Shown: positions 52,854 to 62,552 of the stretch, in pieces
Layout of the letters: each line of letters starts with the position of its first letter
Position numbering within the stretch: the stretch's first letter is position 1
Source of the DNA: Arcobacter sp.
GTDB taxonomy: Bacteria; Campylobacterota; Campylobacteria; Campylobacterales; Arcobacteraceae
Direction of reading: 5' to 3'
DNA: 64,000 bases
Assembly (NCBI GenBank): GCA_002869565.1
Contig: PKUJ01000023.1
Location: 62,001 to 126,000, forward strand
Notes under the pieces: model-generated
The model's database searches: none
What the model was told of the DNA's origin: nothing
What the model saw: the letters and a program-made list of their open reading frames with translations, nothing else
Made by a program: the position numbers and the translations under genes

Positions 52854-53831
52854 ATGGCAATAGCTATTATGACTTCAGGTGGAGATTGTGCAGGTATGAA
52901 TCCTGCAATCAAGCAGTTTGTTGATTATTGTTTTAACAAAAAAATTAGACCTTATCTAATCTATGATGGATTAGAAGGTTTAATTGATGGAGATATAAAA
53001 GAAGCAACTCATGATGATGTAACTGGAATCATGCATGAAGGTGGAACAAAAATTAGATCTTCAAGATCTAAACGATTTTTTGAATATGAATATAGAAAAA
53101 TTGCATATGAAAATCTTCAAAGTCATGGAATCGACAAAATTGTTATACTTGGTGGTGATGGTTCTTTTAGAGCTTTAAATCAATTTCATCAAGATTTTGG
53201 AGTTAAGTTTGTAGGAGTACCTGCCACTATTGATAATGATATTTTTGGGACGGAATATTGTTTGGGTGTAGATACTGCTTTAAATGTTATAAGACAAGCA
53301 ACTGATGCAGTAAGAGATACTTCTTCCTCATTTAGAAGAGCTTGTGTTATTGAAACTATGGGACGAGATTGTGGATATTTAGCATTAGTTTCTGCTATTA
53401 CTTGTGGTGCAGAAGTTTGTATTGTTCCTGAACTTGAATATGATTTGGATGTTATTGGAAAAAGACTTAAATCAGAACTTGCAGATGGCAGAAAATATAT
53501 AGTTTGTATTGTTGCAGAAGGTTGTGCAGAAGATAAGTGTACAAGCACTAATCAACTAGTTCAATGGCTTGAAAAAGATATTGGAATTGAAACACGAGCA
53601 ACAATTTTAGGACATGTTCAAAGAGGTGGAAACCCTACTGTTTATGATAGACTAATGGCAGCAGAATTTGTAACACACGCTGTAGACAAACTTTTAAAAA
53701 ATGAAAAAACCACAGATGTAGTTGTTTATAACAAAAGTGAATTTCAATTTGTATCAATAGAGTATGTAAATTCACAAAAATATAAGATAAGAGAAGATTT
53801 GTTGGAGTTAGCAAGAAGATTAGTTAACTAA
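52854..53831 (+). CDS. pfkA: ATP-dependent 6-phosphofructokinase
   Basis: 325 aa. MAIAIMTSGGDCAGMNPAI, EGGTKIRSSRS, GGDGS (100-104, with Gly103 as in ATP-type enzymes rather than the Asp of PPi-types), PATIDNDIFGTEYCLGVDTA and RGGNPTVYDRLMAAEF. A Lys would be expected at the position after PATIDND in PPi-enzymes and is absent. Phosphofructokinase is generally missing in Campylobacterota, so a complete one here is notable. Follows gap by 25 bp. Confidence 0.92.
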   Translation: MAIAIMTSGGDCAGMNPAIKQFVDYCFNKKIRPYLIYDGLEGLIDGDIKEATHDDVTGIMHEGGTKIRSSRSKRFFEYEYRKIAYENLQSHGIDKIVILGGDGSFRALNQFHQDFGVKFVGVPATIDNDIFGTEYCLGVDTALNVIRQATDAVRDTSSSFRRACVIETMGRDCGYLALVSAITCGAEVCIVPELEYDLDVIGKRLKSELADGRKYIVCIVAEGCAEDKCTSTNQLVQWLEKDIGIETRATILGHVQRGGNPTVYDRLMAAEFVTHAVDKLLKNEKTTDVVVYNKSEFQFVSIEYVNSQKYKIREDLLELARRLVN

Positions 53832-53877
53832 GATACTATATACTAAAAGAATATATTTAATTACGAAAGGTTACGAG

Positions 53878-56361
53878 ATGAAAGCAATTGTACTAGCTGG
53901 AGGATTTGGAACAAGAATTCAACCATTGACGAATTCGGTTCCTAAACCTATGCTTCCAATATTAAATAGACCAATGATGGAACACATTATTTTAAAACTT
54001 AGAGATGAACTAGGTATCACAGATATTGGTATTTTGTTATATTTTAAGCCAGAAATTATCAAAGAACATTTTAAAGATGGTTCAGATTTAGGTATAAATA
54101 TTACATATTTTCAACCAGATGATGATTATGGTACAGCTGGAGCTGTTGCTTTTGCAAGAGAGTTTTTAGATGAAACTTTTATTATAGTAAGTGGAGATTT
54201 AGTTACAAATTTTGATTTTAAAAAGATTAAAAAATTCCATGAAAAGAAAAAATCGCAATTGACAATTACTTTAACCCCTGTTGAAGACCCATTACAATTT
54301 GGTGTAGTTATTGCAAATAAAGAAGATAGAATTGAAAGATTCTTAGAAAAACCAAGTTGGGGAGAAGTATTTAGTGATACTATTAATACAGGAATCTATG
54401 TAATAGAGCCACAAATATTAGATCATATTCCTTTTAAAGAAAATTTTGATTTTGCAAAAGATTTATTTCCTGCCTTAATGAAACAAGATATAGCTTTATG
54501 GGGATGTCCTATTGAAGGATATTGGAGAGACGTAGGTAATCCTGAAAGTTATCGAGATGTGTACAAAGACATATTTAACGGTGAAATAGTTCTTCCTTAC
54601 AAGGGTGAGAAAAAAGAAGTTGATAATGGTGTTATTTATTATGAAGCTGGAGTAGAAATAGATGATAAAATTAGAGTTGAAGGTACAGTACTTTTAGGAA
54701 AAAATGTAACAATCTCTGAAGGTGTGACTTTAAAAGATTGTGTAATTGGAGATAATTCAAAAGTTAAAAAACATGCAGAGATACTTAATACTGTACTTTG
54801 GGAAAATGTTTCAGTTGGAACAAAAACAAAATTAAACAATTCTGTAATTTGTAATGATAATGTTATTAAAGATGAAGTAAAAGCACCATTTGGTGTAATC
54901 ATGGCTGAAAAATGTTTAGTAAATAAAAAAGTATCTTTTGAAAAAGATATTATTATGTGGCCTGATAAAGTTGTAGAAGCATCTTCTGTTGTAAGTACAA
55001 ATATCATTTGGGGTAACAAATATAAATCATCTATTTTTGAAGATGGTGCAGTAATTGGTAGAACAAATATTGAGTTATCTTGTCAAATGGCAACGAAACT
55101 TGCAGAAGCATTTGGTTCAATTTTACCAGAGGGATCTTATATTTATATTTCAAGAGATTATCACAATACAACGTTTATGTTAAAAAGAGCATTTGTAAGT
55201 GGGATTTTATCAACGGGTGTAAATGTTGTTGATCCATACAATGTACCTTCAAATGTTATGAGACATGCTTTAAGTAAAAAAGATGAAATGGCTGCTGGTG
55301 TACACTTTAGACAGTCAGTATTTGATCCATCAGAAACAGAGATTATTTTTTATACTAGTGAAGGCTTAGTTGTAGATACTAAAGTTTCTCAATCTATTGA
55401 AAGAATTTTCTTTAGGGAAAACTTTAGAAGAGTTCAATATACAGAAATTGGAACAATTAGTGAAGATAAAGACTTAAGTGATGAATATATTAAACAAATT
55501 CAAAATTCATTTGATAAAAAATTATTTGAAGGTTCTGAGTTAAAAGTTGCAACAGATATTATGAATGGTTCAACATCTGATATTTATCCTACGATTATAA
55601 ATGAACTAGGAATAGAAAATATAATTTTAAATGCCCATAAAAGTAATAAAATTAAATCAAATGATGTTGTGAAAAATCAACAAAATATGAAAAATATTGT
55701 AAGGGCTATGAATCTTGATTGTGGTTTTTTAATTTATCCAAATGGTCATAAACTTCAAGTTGTAGATGATGAAGGTGAATTAATCTATGATTATAAACTT
55801 CTTTTAGTTGTTTTATATTTACTTGATAGATTAACAGATAAAAAACTAAAAGTACTTCTTCCTGCTTGGGGACCTGATTTTATTACTTATGAAAATATTG
55901 ATATTACAAGAGCAAAATTATCTAATTTTAAAGCAAAAGAGTTAGAAGAATATGATTTGATTGCAGATAGTGATGGTCATTTCTCTTTTAATGAATTTGG
56001 ATTAAATAGAGATTCGATTTTTACAAGTTTTAAATTATTAGAACTTTTAGAAAAATCAGGAAAGAAATTATCTAAAATAATTAGAAGTATTCCAAATTTT
56101 TGTTACAGTGGTGAGAATATTCCTTGTCCTAGTTCTTTAAAAGGAAAAATGATGAGAAAATTTCTTGAAGATGGTAAAGATAAAAAAACATCTTCTATTG
56201 ATGGTGTGAAAATTTGGATAAATGAAGAAGAATGGGTATTAATGGTACCTGATCAATATACTGAATTTTTAAATCTTTATGTTCAAGCAGGAGATGAAAA
56301 AAGTGCAGGAAAGATTTTTTATCAATATCAAGACAAAATAGAAAAGTGGATCAGTGAATAA
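53878..56361 (+). CDS. Sugar-phosphate nucleotidyltransferase fused to degenerate phosphohexomutase
   Basis: 827 aa. N-terminal nucleotidyltransferase (1-235): LAGGFGTRIQPLTNSVPKPMLPI, FIIVSGDLVTNF, and EGYWRDVGNPESY. Left-handed beta-helix hexapeptide repeats follow (about 240-380, KIRVEGTVLLGKNVTISEGV). The C-terminal phosphohexomutase region (about 390-827) lacks the catalytic TxSHNP: the equivalent reads AGVHFRQSVFDPSETEIIFY. The metal-loop region reads LIADSDGHF. Fused proteins of this layout exist in cyanobacteria and others. Likely makes an NDP-sugar (glucose or mannose) for the glucan pathway. TTACGAAAGG precedes the start. Confidence 0.85.
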   Translation: MKAIVLAGGFGTRIQPLTNSVPKPMLPILNRPMMEHIILKLRDELGITDIGILLYFKPEIIKEHFKDGSDLGINITYFQPDDDYGTAGAVAFAREFLDETFIIVSGDLVTNFDFKKIKKFHEKKKSQLTITLTPVEDPLQFGVVIANKEDRIERFLEKPSWGEVFSDTINTGIYVIEPQILDHIPFKENFDFAKDLFPALMKQDIALWGCPIEGYWRDVGNPESYRDVYKDIFNGEIVLPYKGEKKEVDNGVIYYEAGVEIDDKIRVEGTVLLGKNVTISEGVTLKDCVIGDNSKVKKHAEILNTVLWENVSVGTKTKLNNSVICNDNVIKDEVKAPFGVIMAEKCLVNKKVSFEKDIIMWPDKVVEASSVVSTNIIWGNKYKSSIFEDGAVIGRTNIELSCQMATKLAEAFGSILPEGSYIYISRDYHNTTFMLKRAFVSGILSTGVNVVDPYNVPSNVMRHALSKKDEMAAGVHFRQSVFDPSETEIIFYTSEGLVVDTKVSQSIERIFFRENFRRVQYTEIGTISEDKDLSDEYIKQIQNSFDKKLFEGSELKVATDIMNGSTSDIYPTIINELGIENIILNAHKSNKIKSNDVVKNQQNMKNIVRAMNLDCGFLIYPNGHKLQVVDDEGELIYDYKLLLVVLYLLDRLTDKKLKVLLPAWGPDFITYENIDITRAKLSNFKAKELEEYDLIADSDGHFSFNEFGLNRDSIFTSFKLLELLEKSGKKLSKIIRSIPNFCYSGENIPCPSSLKGKMMRKFLEDGKDKKTSSIDGVKIWINEEEWVLMVPDQYTEFLNLYVQAGDEKSAGKIFYQYQDKIEKWISE

Positions 56362-58432
56362 AAAACTATATCTGTCATTTTTATGGCATATGCACCAACC
56401 TTACTATAAGGATGATTGTACAAATACGACATTAATGCCTTGGGTATTTTTGCATGCAATTAAAGATTATTATGACATTCCTTGGTATTTGGAGAAATTT
56501 CCAAATATCAAGGCTACTTTTAATTTAGTTCCTTCTTTGCTTGTTCAACTTCAAGATTATATTGAAGATAATGCAAATGACAAATTTATGAAAATTCTAA
56601 AAAAAGATGTTTATAGTTTAACAAATAAAGAAGAACTTTTTTTAAGTGAATATCTTTTTTTAGCTAATGAACAACATATGGTAAAACCATTAGAAAGATA
56701 TCATGAGTTATTATTAAAATATAAATCTCAAAATCAATCTTTTGAGATATTCTCAAAAGAGGAACTTATTGAATTAGAAGTTTTATTCTTGTTAAGTTGG
56801 TGTGGTAATTATTTAAGACAGAATAATGAATTAGTCATTTTATTACTTAATCAAGGCAGAACTTTTTCTCAAGAACAAAAGAATGAGTTAATTGAGGAAT
56901 TATTTTTATTTTTAAATGAACTTATTCCATACTATAAAAAATTGCAAGATTCACAACAAATTGATATTTCAACAACTCCTTTTTATCATCCAATTTTACC
57001 ACTTTTAATTGATAGACAAAGTGCAAAAGATGCAAAAAATGATGTTGTTTTACCAAAATCAAGTGCACAGTATAAAGATTTTGCAGCTTTACAAGTAAAA
57101 ACAGCAGTAGATTTTTTTGAAAAAACATTTGAAAAAAAACCAAAAGGTTTTTGGCCAAGTGAAGGAAGTGTAAGTCCTAAAACTATCTCTTTATTGGCTT
57201 CAAATAATGTTAAATGGGCTTGTAGTGATGAAGAGATACTTTTCAAAACATTAAAAAATTCAAATAAAGAGCTTTTATATAAACCATATACACTTAAAAC
57301 AGAAAATGGAAATGTAAATTTATTTTTTAGAGATAAATATTTAAGTGATTTGATCGGTTTTGCATATAGTAAAAAAAGTGCAAAAGAAGCAGCTTCTGAT
57401 TTTGTATCACATTTGAAAAATATCTATTTGAATGCGCCAACTTCTCCAGTTGTACCTGTTATTCTTGATGGAGAAAATGCTTGGGAATTTTATCCAGATA
57501 ATGCACAACCATTCTTTGAAGAGTTATATAAACTTCTTGATAAACAAGATTGGTGTGAGACAGTTTTATTTGATGATGTGCCTAATATTGAAGATTTAGA
57601 GTTTACTGAACTTAATACTTTAGCTAGTGGAAGTTGGATAAATGGTAACTTTGACATTTGGATTGGATGTGATGAAAAAAATAGAGCTTGGGAACTTTTA
57701 GATTTAACAAAAAATCGTTTTGATAAAGTACAAAATTCTCTTAGTGAAGAGACTTTAGAAAAAGTCAAAAAAGAGTTTATGATTGCCCTTGGAAGCGATT
57801 GGTTTTGGTGGTATGGAGATGATCATTATACTGAACTTAATCATCAGTTTGATGAGCAGTTTAGAGCACATCTTAAAAATGTATTTGAGTTAATGAACGA
57901 AGAAGTACCTACAGAAATTTTTGTACCCATAGTTAAAAAAGAGAAAATAAATCAAATCAATATTTTGCAAAAAGATTTTATATCACCTGTAGTTGATGGG
58001 AATATGAGTAATTTTTTTGAGTGGCTAAATTGTGGAAGAATGGATATAAAAAAAGAGTTTAGTACTATGGACTCCTCAGCTTCAATTGTTGAGTATCTTT
58101 ATTATGGTGTTGATAAGCAAAACAATTTATATTTATATTTAAAGGGTAACAAAGTACCAAATAAAGAGATTTTGGAACTTAGAATAACTCTTAATGATAA
58201 AATATTTATATTTGATATAAAAAAAGGAATAGGTACTGTTGAACAAAATGGTACTTATTTTGATTTAGCTTTTGGAAATGGAATTGAAATAAAGATTTAT
58301 GATTTTAAATTAAAAAAAGTAAATTTTTCTTTTGAACTTTATGAAGATAAAAAGAAAATACAACGGTATCCACTTTATGATGAGACAGTTTTAGATTTTG
58401 AAAATCTATTTCTTAAAAGTTGGTATATATGA
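56354..58432 (+). CDS. GH57 alpha-amylase/amylopullulanase-type hydrolase
   Basis: 692 aa, GTG start overlapping the previous gene by 8 bases. LSFLWHMHQPYYKD (region 1), FWPSEGSVSPKTI with nucleophile Glu270, and VILDGENAWEFYPD with acid/base Asp372, then WGNFDIWIG-like WINGNFDIWIG. This is the COG1449 amylopullulanase-like branch, distinct from the glucanotransferase at 49655. Probably debranches or cuts the stored glucan in the cytoplasm (no signal peptide). Confidence 0.85.
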   Translation: MNKKLYLSFLWHMHQPYYKDDCTNTTLMPWVFLHAIKDYYDIPWYLEKFPNIKATFNLVPSLLVQLQDYIEDNANDKFMKILKKDVYSLTNKEELFLSEYLFLANEQHMVKPLERYHELLLKYKSQNQSFEIFSKEELIELEVLFLLSWCGNYLRQNNELVILLLNQGRTFSQEQKNELIEELFLFLNELIPYYKKLQDSQQIDISTTPFYHPILPLLIDRQSAKDAKNDVVLPKSSAQYKDFAALQVKTAVDFFEKTFEKKPKGFWPSEGSVSPKTISLLASNNVKWACSDEEILFKTLKNSNKELLYKPYTLKTENGNVNLFFRDKYLSDLIGFAYSKKSAKEAASDFVSHLKNIYLNAPTSPVVPVILDGENAWEFYPDNAQPFFEELYKLLDKQDWCETVLFDDVPNIEDLEFTELNTLASGSWINGNFDIWIGCDEKNRAWELLDLTKNRFDKVQNSLSEETLEKVKKEFMIALGSDWFWWYGDDHYTELNHQFDEQFRAHLKNVFELMNEEVPTEIFVPIVKKEKINQINILQKDFISPVVDGNMSNFFEWLNCGRMDIKKEFSTMDSSASIVEYLYYGVDKQNNLYLYLKGNKVPNKEILELRITLNDKIFIFDIKKGIGTVEQNGTYFDLAFGNGIEIKIYDFKLKKVNFSFELYEDKKKIQRYPLYDETVLDFENLFLKSWYI

Positions 58433-58444
58433 TTAGGAGAAATT

Positions 58445-59443
58445 TTGTCAGAATTTAGATACTGTAAATTAGAAAAAGAGTGGAGAATTTTTGCCCCTGA
58501 AAGGCTAAAAAGACCCAATGATTTACATAACAAAAAAGAGATACATCCTGGGGAATTGATTCATGATAAATGCCCATTTGATATGGGAAAAGAAGAATTT
58601 ACTCCTAATGAGATTACAAGAATTTCACAAGATGGAGAATGGCAATGTAGAGTAGTTCCCAACCTATACAATGCACTTTCAATAAATGTACAACCTAAAT
58701 CACAAAGAGATGGTTTTTTTGAAAAGTTTACTGGTTTTGGTGCCCATGAAGTTGTAATTGAGACACCATTTCATGATAAACAAATTTGGGATTATGATTA
58801 TAATGATTTATTGAACTATTTTACAATTATTCAACAAAGAGTTATAAGTTTAAAAAAAGATAATAGGTTTGCTTACCTATCAATTTTTAAAAATCAAGGT
58901 GAAAATGCAGGAGCTTCAATGTCTCATTCTCATTCTCAAATTATAGCTTTGCCTTTTTTACCTAAAAATATGAAAGAAGAGAATGCTTATAAAAAAGCTT
59001 ATTATGAAGAGCATAAAAGAGCGCTATTAGATGATTTAGTTTATGAAGAGTTAGAGCATGGAAAAAATATAATCTCACAAAATAGTGAGTTTGTATTGTA
59101 TTGTCCTTATGCTTCTGAATTTGCTTTTGAAGCTAAGATTGTTTCAAAGAAAAAACTTTCATCTTTAAGTGAATTTAGTAGAAGTGATTTAAGTTCTCTA
59201 AGTGATATTGTAAATGAATTCTTTACAGCATATTATAAAGCATTGGGTGAAGTGCCATTTAATATGATTATTAAAAATGCACCTTATGAAGAGTATACTG
59301 AATCAACTAAAAACTATTTTAGATTTAATATAGAGATTAAACCAAGAATTTATAAACAAGCAGGTTTTGAACTTGATAGTGAAATTCCTATAAATGTGAT
59401 GTTACCTGAAGAGGCTACAAAAATATATAAGGAGACTAAATGA
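58445..59443 (+). CDS. galT: GalT-family hexose-1-phosphate uridylyltransferase
   Basis: 332 aa, TTG start with AGGAGAA upstream. Metal site CPFD, NLYNALS, nucleophile motif SMSHSHSQIIALP (HxHxQ) and FNMIIKNAPYEE. Moves UMP between UDP-glucose and hexose-1-phosphate; in a glucan cluster it may act on Glc-1-P or as ADP-glucose phosphorylase. Only one zinc-type Cys is evident in the N-terminal site. Overlaps glgA by 4 bases. Confidence 0.85.
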   Translation: MSEFRYCKLEKEWRIFAPERLKRPNDLHNKKEIHPGELIHDKCPFDMGKEEFTPNEITRISQDGEWQCRVVPNLYNALSINVQPKSQRDGFFEKFTGFGAHEVVIETPFHDKQIWDYDYNDLLNYFTIIQQRVISLKKDNRFAYLSIFKNQGENAGASMSHSHSQIIALPFLPKNMKEENAYKKAYYEEHKRALLDDLVYEELEHGKNIISQNSEFVLYCPYASEFAFEAKIVSKKKLSSLSEFSRSDLSSLSDIVNEFFTAYYKALGEVPFNMIIKNAPYEEYTESTKNYFRFNIEIKPRIYKQAGFELDSEIPINVMLPEEATKIYKETK

Positions 59444-60867
59444 GTATTCTATTTGCAGCAAGTGAAATATATCCATACGCAAAAAGTGGTGGCTTAGCTG
59501 ATGTTGCTCAAGCACTGCCCGAAGCATTAAGAGATGAAGGTGAAACTGTTTATTCTATTATGCCACTTTATTCTGAAGTGGATAGAAAAAAATATAATAT
59601 AGAATTTTCTGGATTGAGTTTTGATTATTGGTTAGCTGGTGTAAGACATCAATTTGATATTTTTTATAGAGTTGATTGTCCTGATGATTTATTTGTTTAC
59701 AACCCAATATTATGTGATAGATTAGGACTTTACAATGATGTTTACGGAGATTTTGGAGATAATTCTTTAAGATTTGGACTTTTCTCATATGCAGTTTTAG
59801 AAGTTATGATTAGAAAAGAACTTGATATTGAAACTATCCATATAAATGATTGGCAAACTTCTTTAGTGGCACTACTTGCAAAAACAAGATATAACTTAAA
59901 ACAAAAAATTGTTTTAACAATTCATAATCTAGCTTATCAAGGTGTTTTTAGTAAAAAAGTTATGGATGAACTTGAAATTGATTGGAATACTTGTTTTAAA
60001 TTTAATGGTTTAGAGTATTTTGATAATGTAAATTATTTAAAAGCAGGAATCAATTTTTCTGATGCTATTACAACTGTAAGTAAAACATATGCACAAGAGA
60101 TACAAACAAGTGCTTTTGGAAATGGTTTAGATGAAACCCTTAGAATAAATGCACATAAACTTCAAGGTATTGTAAATGGTATTAGTACAGAAGTATTTAA
60201 TCCAAAAACAGATGAGTTTATAGAAAAAAATTTTACACTTAAAAAATATAAGGGTAAACAAAAAAATAAAGAAAAGCTATTAGAAGAAATAGGTTTAGAA
60301 GGTGAAGAAAAACCACTATTTATTTTTATTGGAAGATTTACATCTCAAAAAGGTGTTGATTTACTTATTGATTCTATAGATTTATTTAAAGATTATGAAG
60401 CAAATTTTGTAATCTTAGGAAGTGGAGAACCCTCTTATAATAAAATTTTTGCACAAATACAAAACAGATACAAAAATATTCATATTAAAATTGGTTACGA
60501 TGAAGCTTTTTCAAGAAAACTTTATGCAAGTGCAGACTTTTTGTTAATGCCATCAGTATTTGAGCCTTGTGGTTTAAATCAAATGATTTCAATGCAATAT
60601 GGTGTTTTACCTATTGTTGCAAAAACGGGTGGATTAAAAGATACTGTTGTAGATTTTACTGATATTGAAGATTTAGAAAATATGGAACTTGGAGTTGGAG
60701 TAACATTTGGAGAGTTGAATCTATTTTGGTTTAATCATGCAATTGCAAAAGCTTTATCTTTATACGGAAATAGACCTAAATTTATTGAAATTTCAAAACA
60801 TAATATGAGCGTTGATAATTCTTGGAAGAATTCAGCGCAAGAATATTTAAATTTATATAACTCTTAA
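59440..60867 (+). CDS. glgA: Glycogen synthase
   Basis: 475 aa GT5 enzyme. Substrate loop SEIYPYAKSGGLADVAQALP, HINDWQTSLVALL, FIGRFTSQKGVDLL, and FEPCGLNQMISMQYG. Adds glucose from ADP- or UDP-glucose to alpha-1,4-glucan. No glgC (ADP-glucose pyrophosphorylase) is in the window; the fused nucleotidyltransferase at 53878 may supply the donor. Overlaps galT by 4 bases. Confidence 0.94.
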   Translation: MSILFAASEIYPYAKSGGLADVAQALPEALRDEGETVYSIMPLYSEVDRKKYNIEFSGLSFDYWLAGVRHQFDIFYRVDCPDDLFVYNPILCDRLGLYNDVYGDFGDNSLRFGLFSYAVLEVMIRKELDIETIHINDWQTSLVALLAKTRYNLKQKIVLTIHNLAYQGVFSKKVMDELEIDWNTCFKFNGLEYFDNVNYLKAGINFSDAITTVSKTYAQEIQTSAFGNGLDETLRINAHKLQGIVNGISTEVFNPKTDEFIEKNFTLKKYKGKQKNKEKLLEEIGLEGEEKPLFIFIGRFTSQKGVDLLIDSIDLFKDYEANFVILGSGEPSYNKIFAQIQNRYKNIHIKIGYDEAFSRKLYASADFLLMPSVFEPCGLNQMISMQYGVLPIVAKTGGLKDTVVDFTDIEDLENMELGVGVTFGELNLFWFNHAIAKALSLYGNRPKFIEISKHNMSVDNSWKNSAQEYLNLYNS

Positions 60868-60880
60868 AAGGAACAAATAT

Positions 60881-62521
60881 ATGAGTCATTTACATTCATA
60901 CGAGATTGATAAAAAATATTCAAAAAGTGTTGCATACTTTTCTATGGAATTTGCAATACATCAAGCACTAAAAATTTATTCAGGAGGATTGGGTTTTTTA
61001 GCTGGTTCTCATATGAGAAGTGCTTATGATTTAAAACAAAATGTTGTTGGTATTGGAATGCTTTGGAGTTATGGATATTATGATCAAGGAAGAGATGAGG
61101 ACAGATATCTAAAAGCAGAATTTAGAAGAAAAAGATATTATTTTTTAGAAGATTTAAATGTATCTGTAAGTGTTGATATAAATGGGAAACCAGTAATAGT
61201 AAAAGCGTATTTAGTTCCAAGTGATTTATTTGGAGCAGCTCCTTTAATTTTATTATCAACTGATATTGAAGAAAATGATTATTTATCAAGAACGATTACT
61301 CATAAACTTTATGATGCAAATAATGAGACAAGAATTGCACAAGAGATTGTTTTAGGTATTGGTGGAGCTAAAATTTTAGAAGCCCTTAAATATGACCCTG
61401 ATATTTATCATATGAATGAAGGTCACTCTTTACCAATGGCTTTTGAACTTTTTAATAGACATAAAGATATTAGAGAAGTAAAAGAAAAATTAGTTTTCAC
61501 AACACATACTCCTGAAACAGCAGGGAATGAAGAGCATAATATTCATTTATTACAAAAAATGGGCTTCTTTGCAGGTTCTCAAGTACATGAAGTAAGAGGA
61601 ATAACAGGAATTGAAGGAGATAATTTTTCATTAACAGTTGGTGCTCTTAAAATGGCAAAAATCTCAAATGGAGTTTCTAAAATCCATGGAGAAGTTGCAA
61701 ATGATATGTGGAAAGATGTTGAAGGAAGATGTGAAATTATCTCTATAACCAATGCTCAAAATAAAAATTATTGGGCAGATAGAGGAATTTCTAAAGCCTT
61801 AGTTGATGGAAATGAAGCCCTTGAAGATAGAAAAAAACACCTTAAAAAGATGTTATTTGTAGAAGTTGCAAATCAAACAGGAAAAATGTTTGATCCAAAT
61901 ATTTTAACAATTGTTTGGGCTAGAAGATTTGCAGAGTATAAAAGACCAGGACTTTTAAAGTATGATTTAGAAAGATTTGAAAGAATGATTAAAAATCAAA
62001 AACATCCTATTCAAATAATTTGGGCTGGAAAACCATATCCTTTTGATACTCAAGCTATTAATATTTTTAATGACTTAAACTATATGGCAAGAGCATATAA
62101 AAATATAGCAATTATGGTCGGATACGAACTTGATTTATCAATGATGCTTAAAAAAGGAAGTGACATTTGGCTTAATACTCCAAGAGTTACAAGGGAAGCT
62201 AGTGGTACTTCAGGAATGAGTGCTGCGATGAATGGATCAGTGAATTTATCTATTGCAGATGGTTGGCACCCAGAATTTTGTAAAGAGGGAATAAATGCTT
62301 TTACGATTCCAACAGAGGGTCGAAATTTGCCTATTAATGAACAAGATAGTTTAGATAATAAAAATCTTATGGATACCCTTGAAAATAGAATAATTCCATT
62401 ATATTATGATAATAAAAAAGAGTGGTTAGAAATTGTGAAAAAATCTATTTCTGATGTAAGTCCAGAGTTTGATTCAGCAAGAATGGCAGATGAATATTAT
62501 ACTAAGATGTATAATATTTAA
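60881..62521 (+). CDS. glgP: Alpha-glucan phosphorylase homologue lacking the PLP lysine
   Basis: 546 aa, GT35-like short form. MSHLHSYEIDKKYSKSVAYF, then SMEFAIHQALKIYSGGLGFL, MNEGHSLPMAFELF, ARRFAEYKRPGLL, and EASGTSGMSAAMNGSVNLS. In phosphorylases the block reads GTSGMK or GTGNMK, and the Lys holds PLP; here residue 447 is Ser. Family identity is clear, phosphorolytic activity is therefore doubtful. It may be an enzyme that does not use PLP or an inactive or regulatory homologue. Preceded by AAAAGGAAC. Confidence 0.82.
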   Translation: MSHLHSYEIDKKYSKSVAYFSMEFAIHQALKIYSGGLGFLAGSHMRSAYDLKQNVVGIGMLWSYGYYDQGRDEDRYLKAEFRRKRYYFLEDLNVSVSVDINGKPVIVKAYLVPSDLFGAAPLILLSTDIEENDYLSRTITHKLYDANNETRIAQEIVLGIGGAKILEALKYDPDIYHMNEGHSLPMAFELFNRHKDIREVKEKLVFTTHTPETAGNEEHNIHLLQKMGFFAGSQVHEVRGITGIEGDNFSLTVGALKMAKISNGVSKIHGEVANDMWKDVEGRCEIISITNAQNKNYWADRGISKALVDGNEALEDRKKHLKKMLFVEVANQTGKMFDPNILTIVWARRFAEYKRPGLLKYDLERFERMIKNQKHPIQIIWAGKPYPFDTQAINIFNDLNYMARAYKNIAIMVGYELDLSMMLKKGSDIWLNTPRVTREASGTSGMSAAMNGSVNLSIADGWHPEFCKEGINAFTIPTEGRNLPINEQDSLDNKNLMDTLENRIIPLYYDNKKEWLEIVKKSISDVSPEFDSARMADEYYTKMYNI

Positions 62522-62552
62522 ATAGATTTTAATAATTAAAAAAAGGAAGAAT

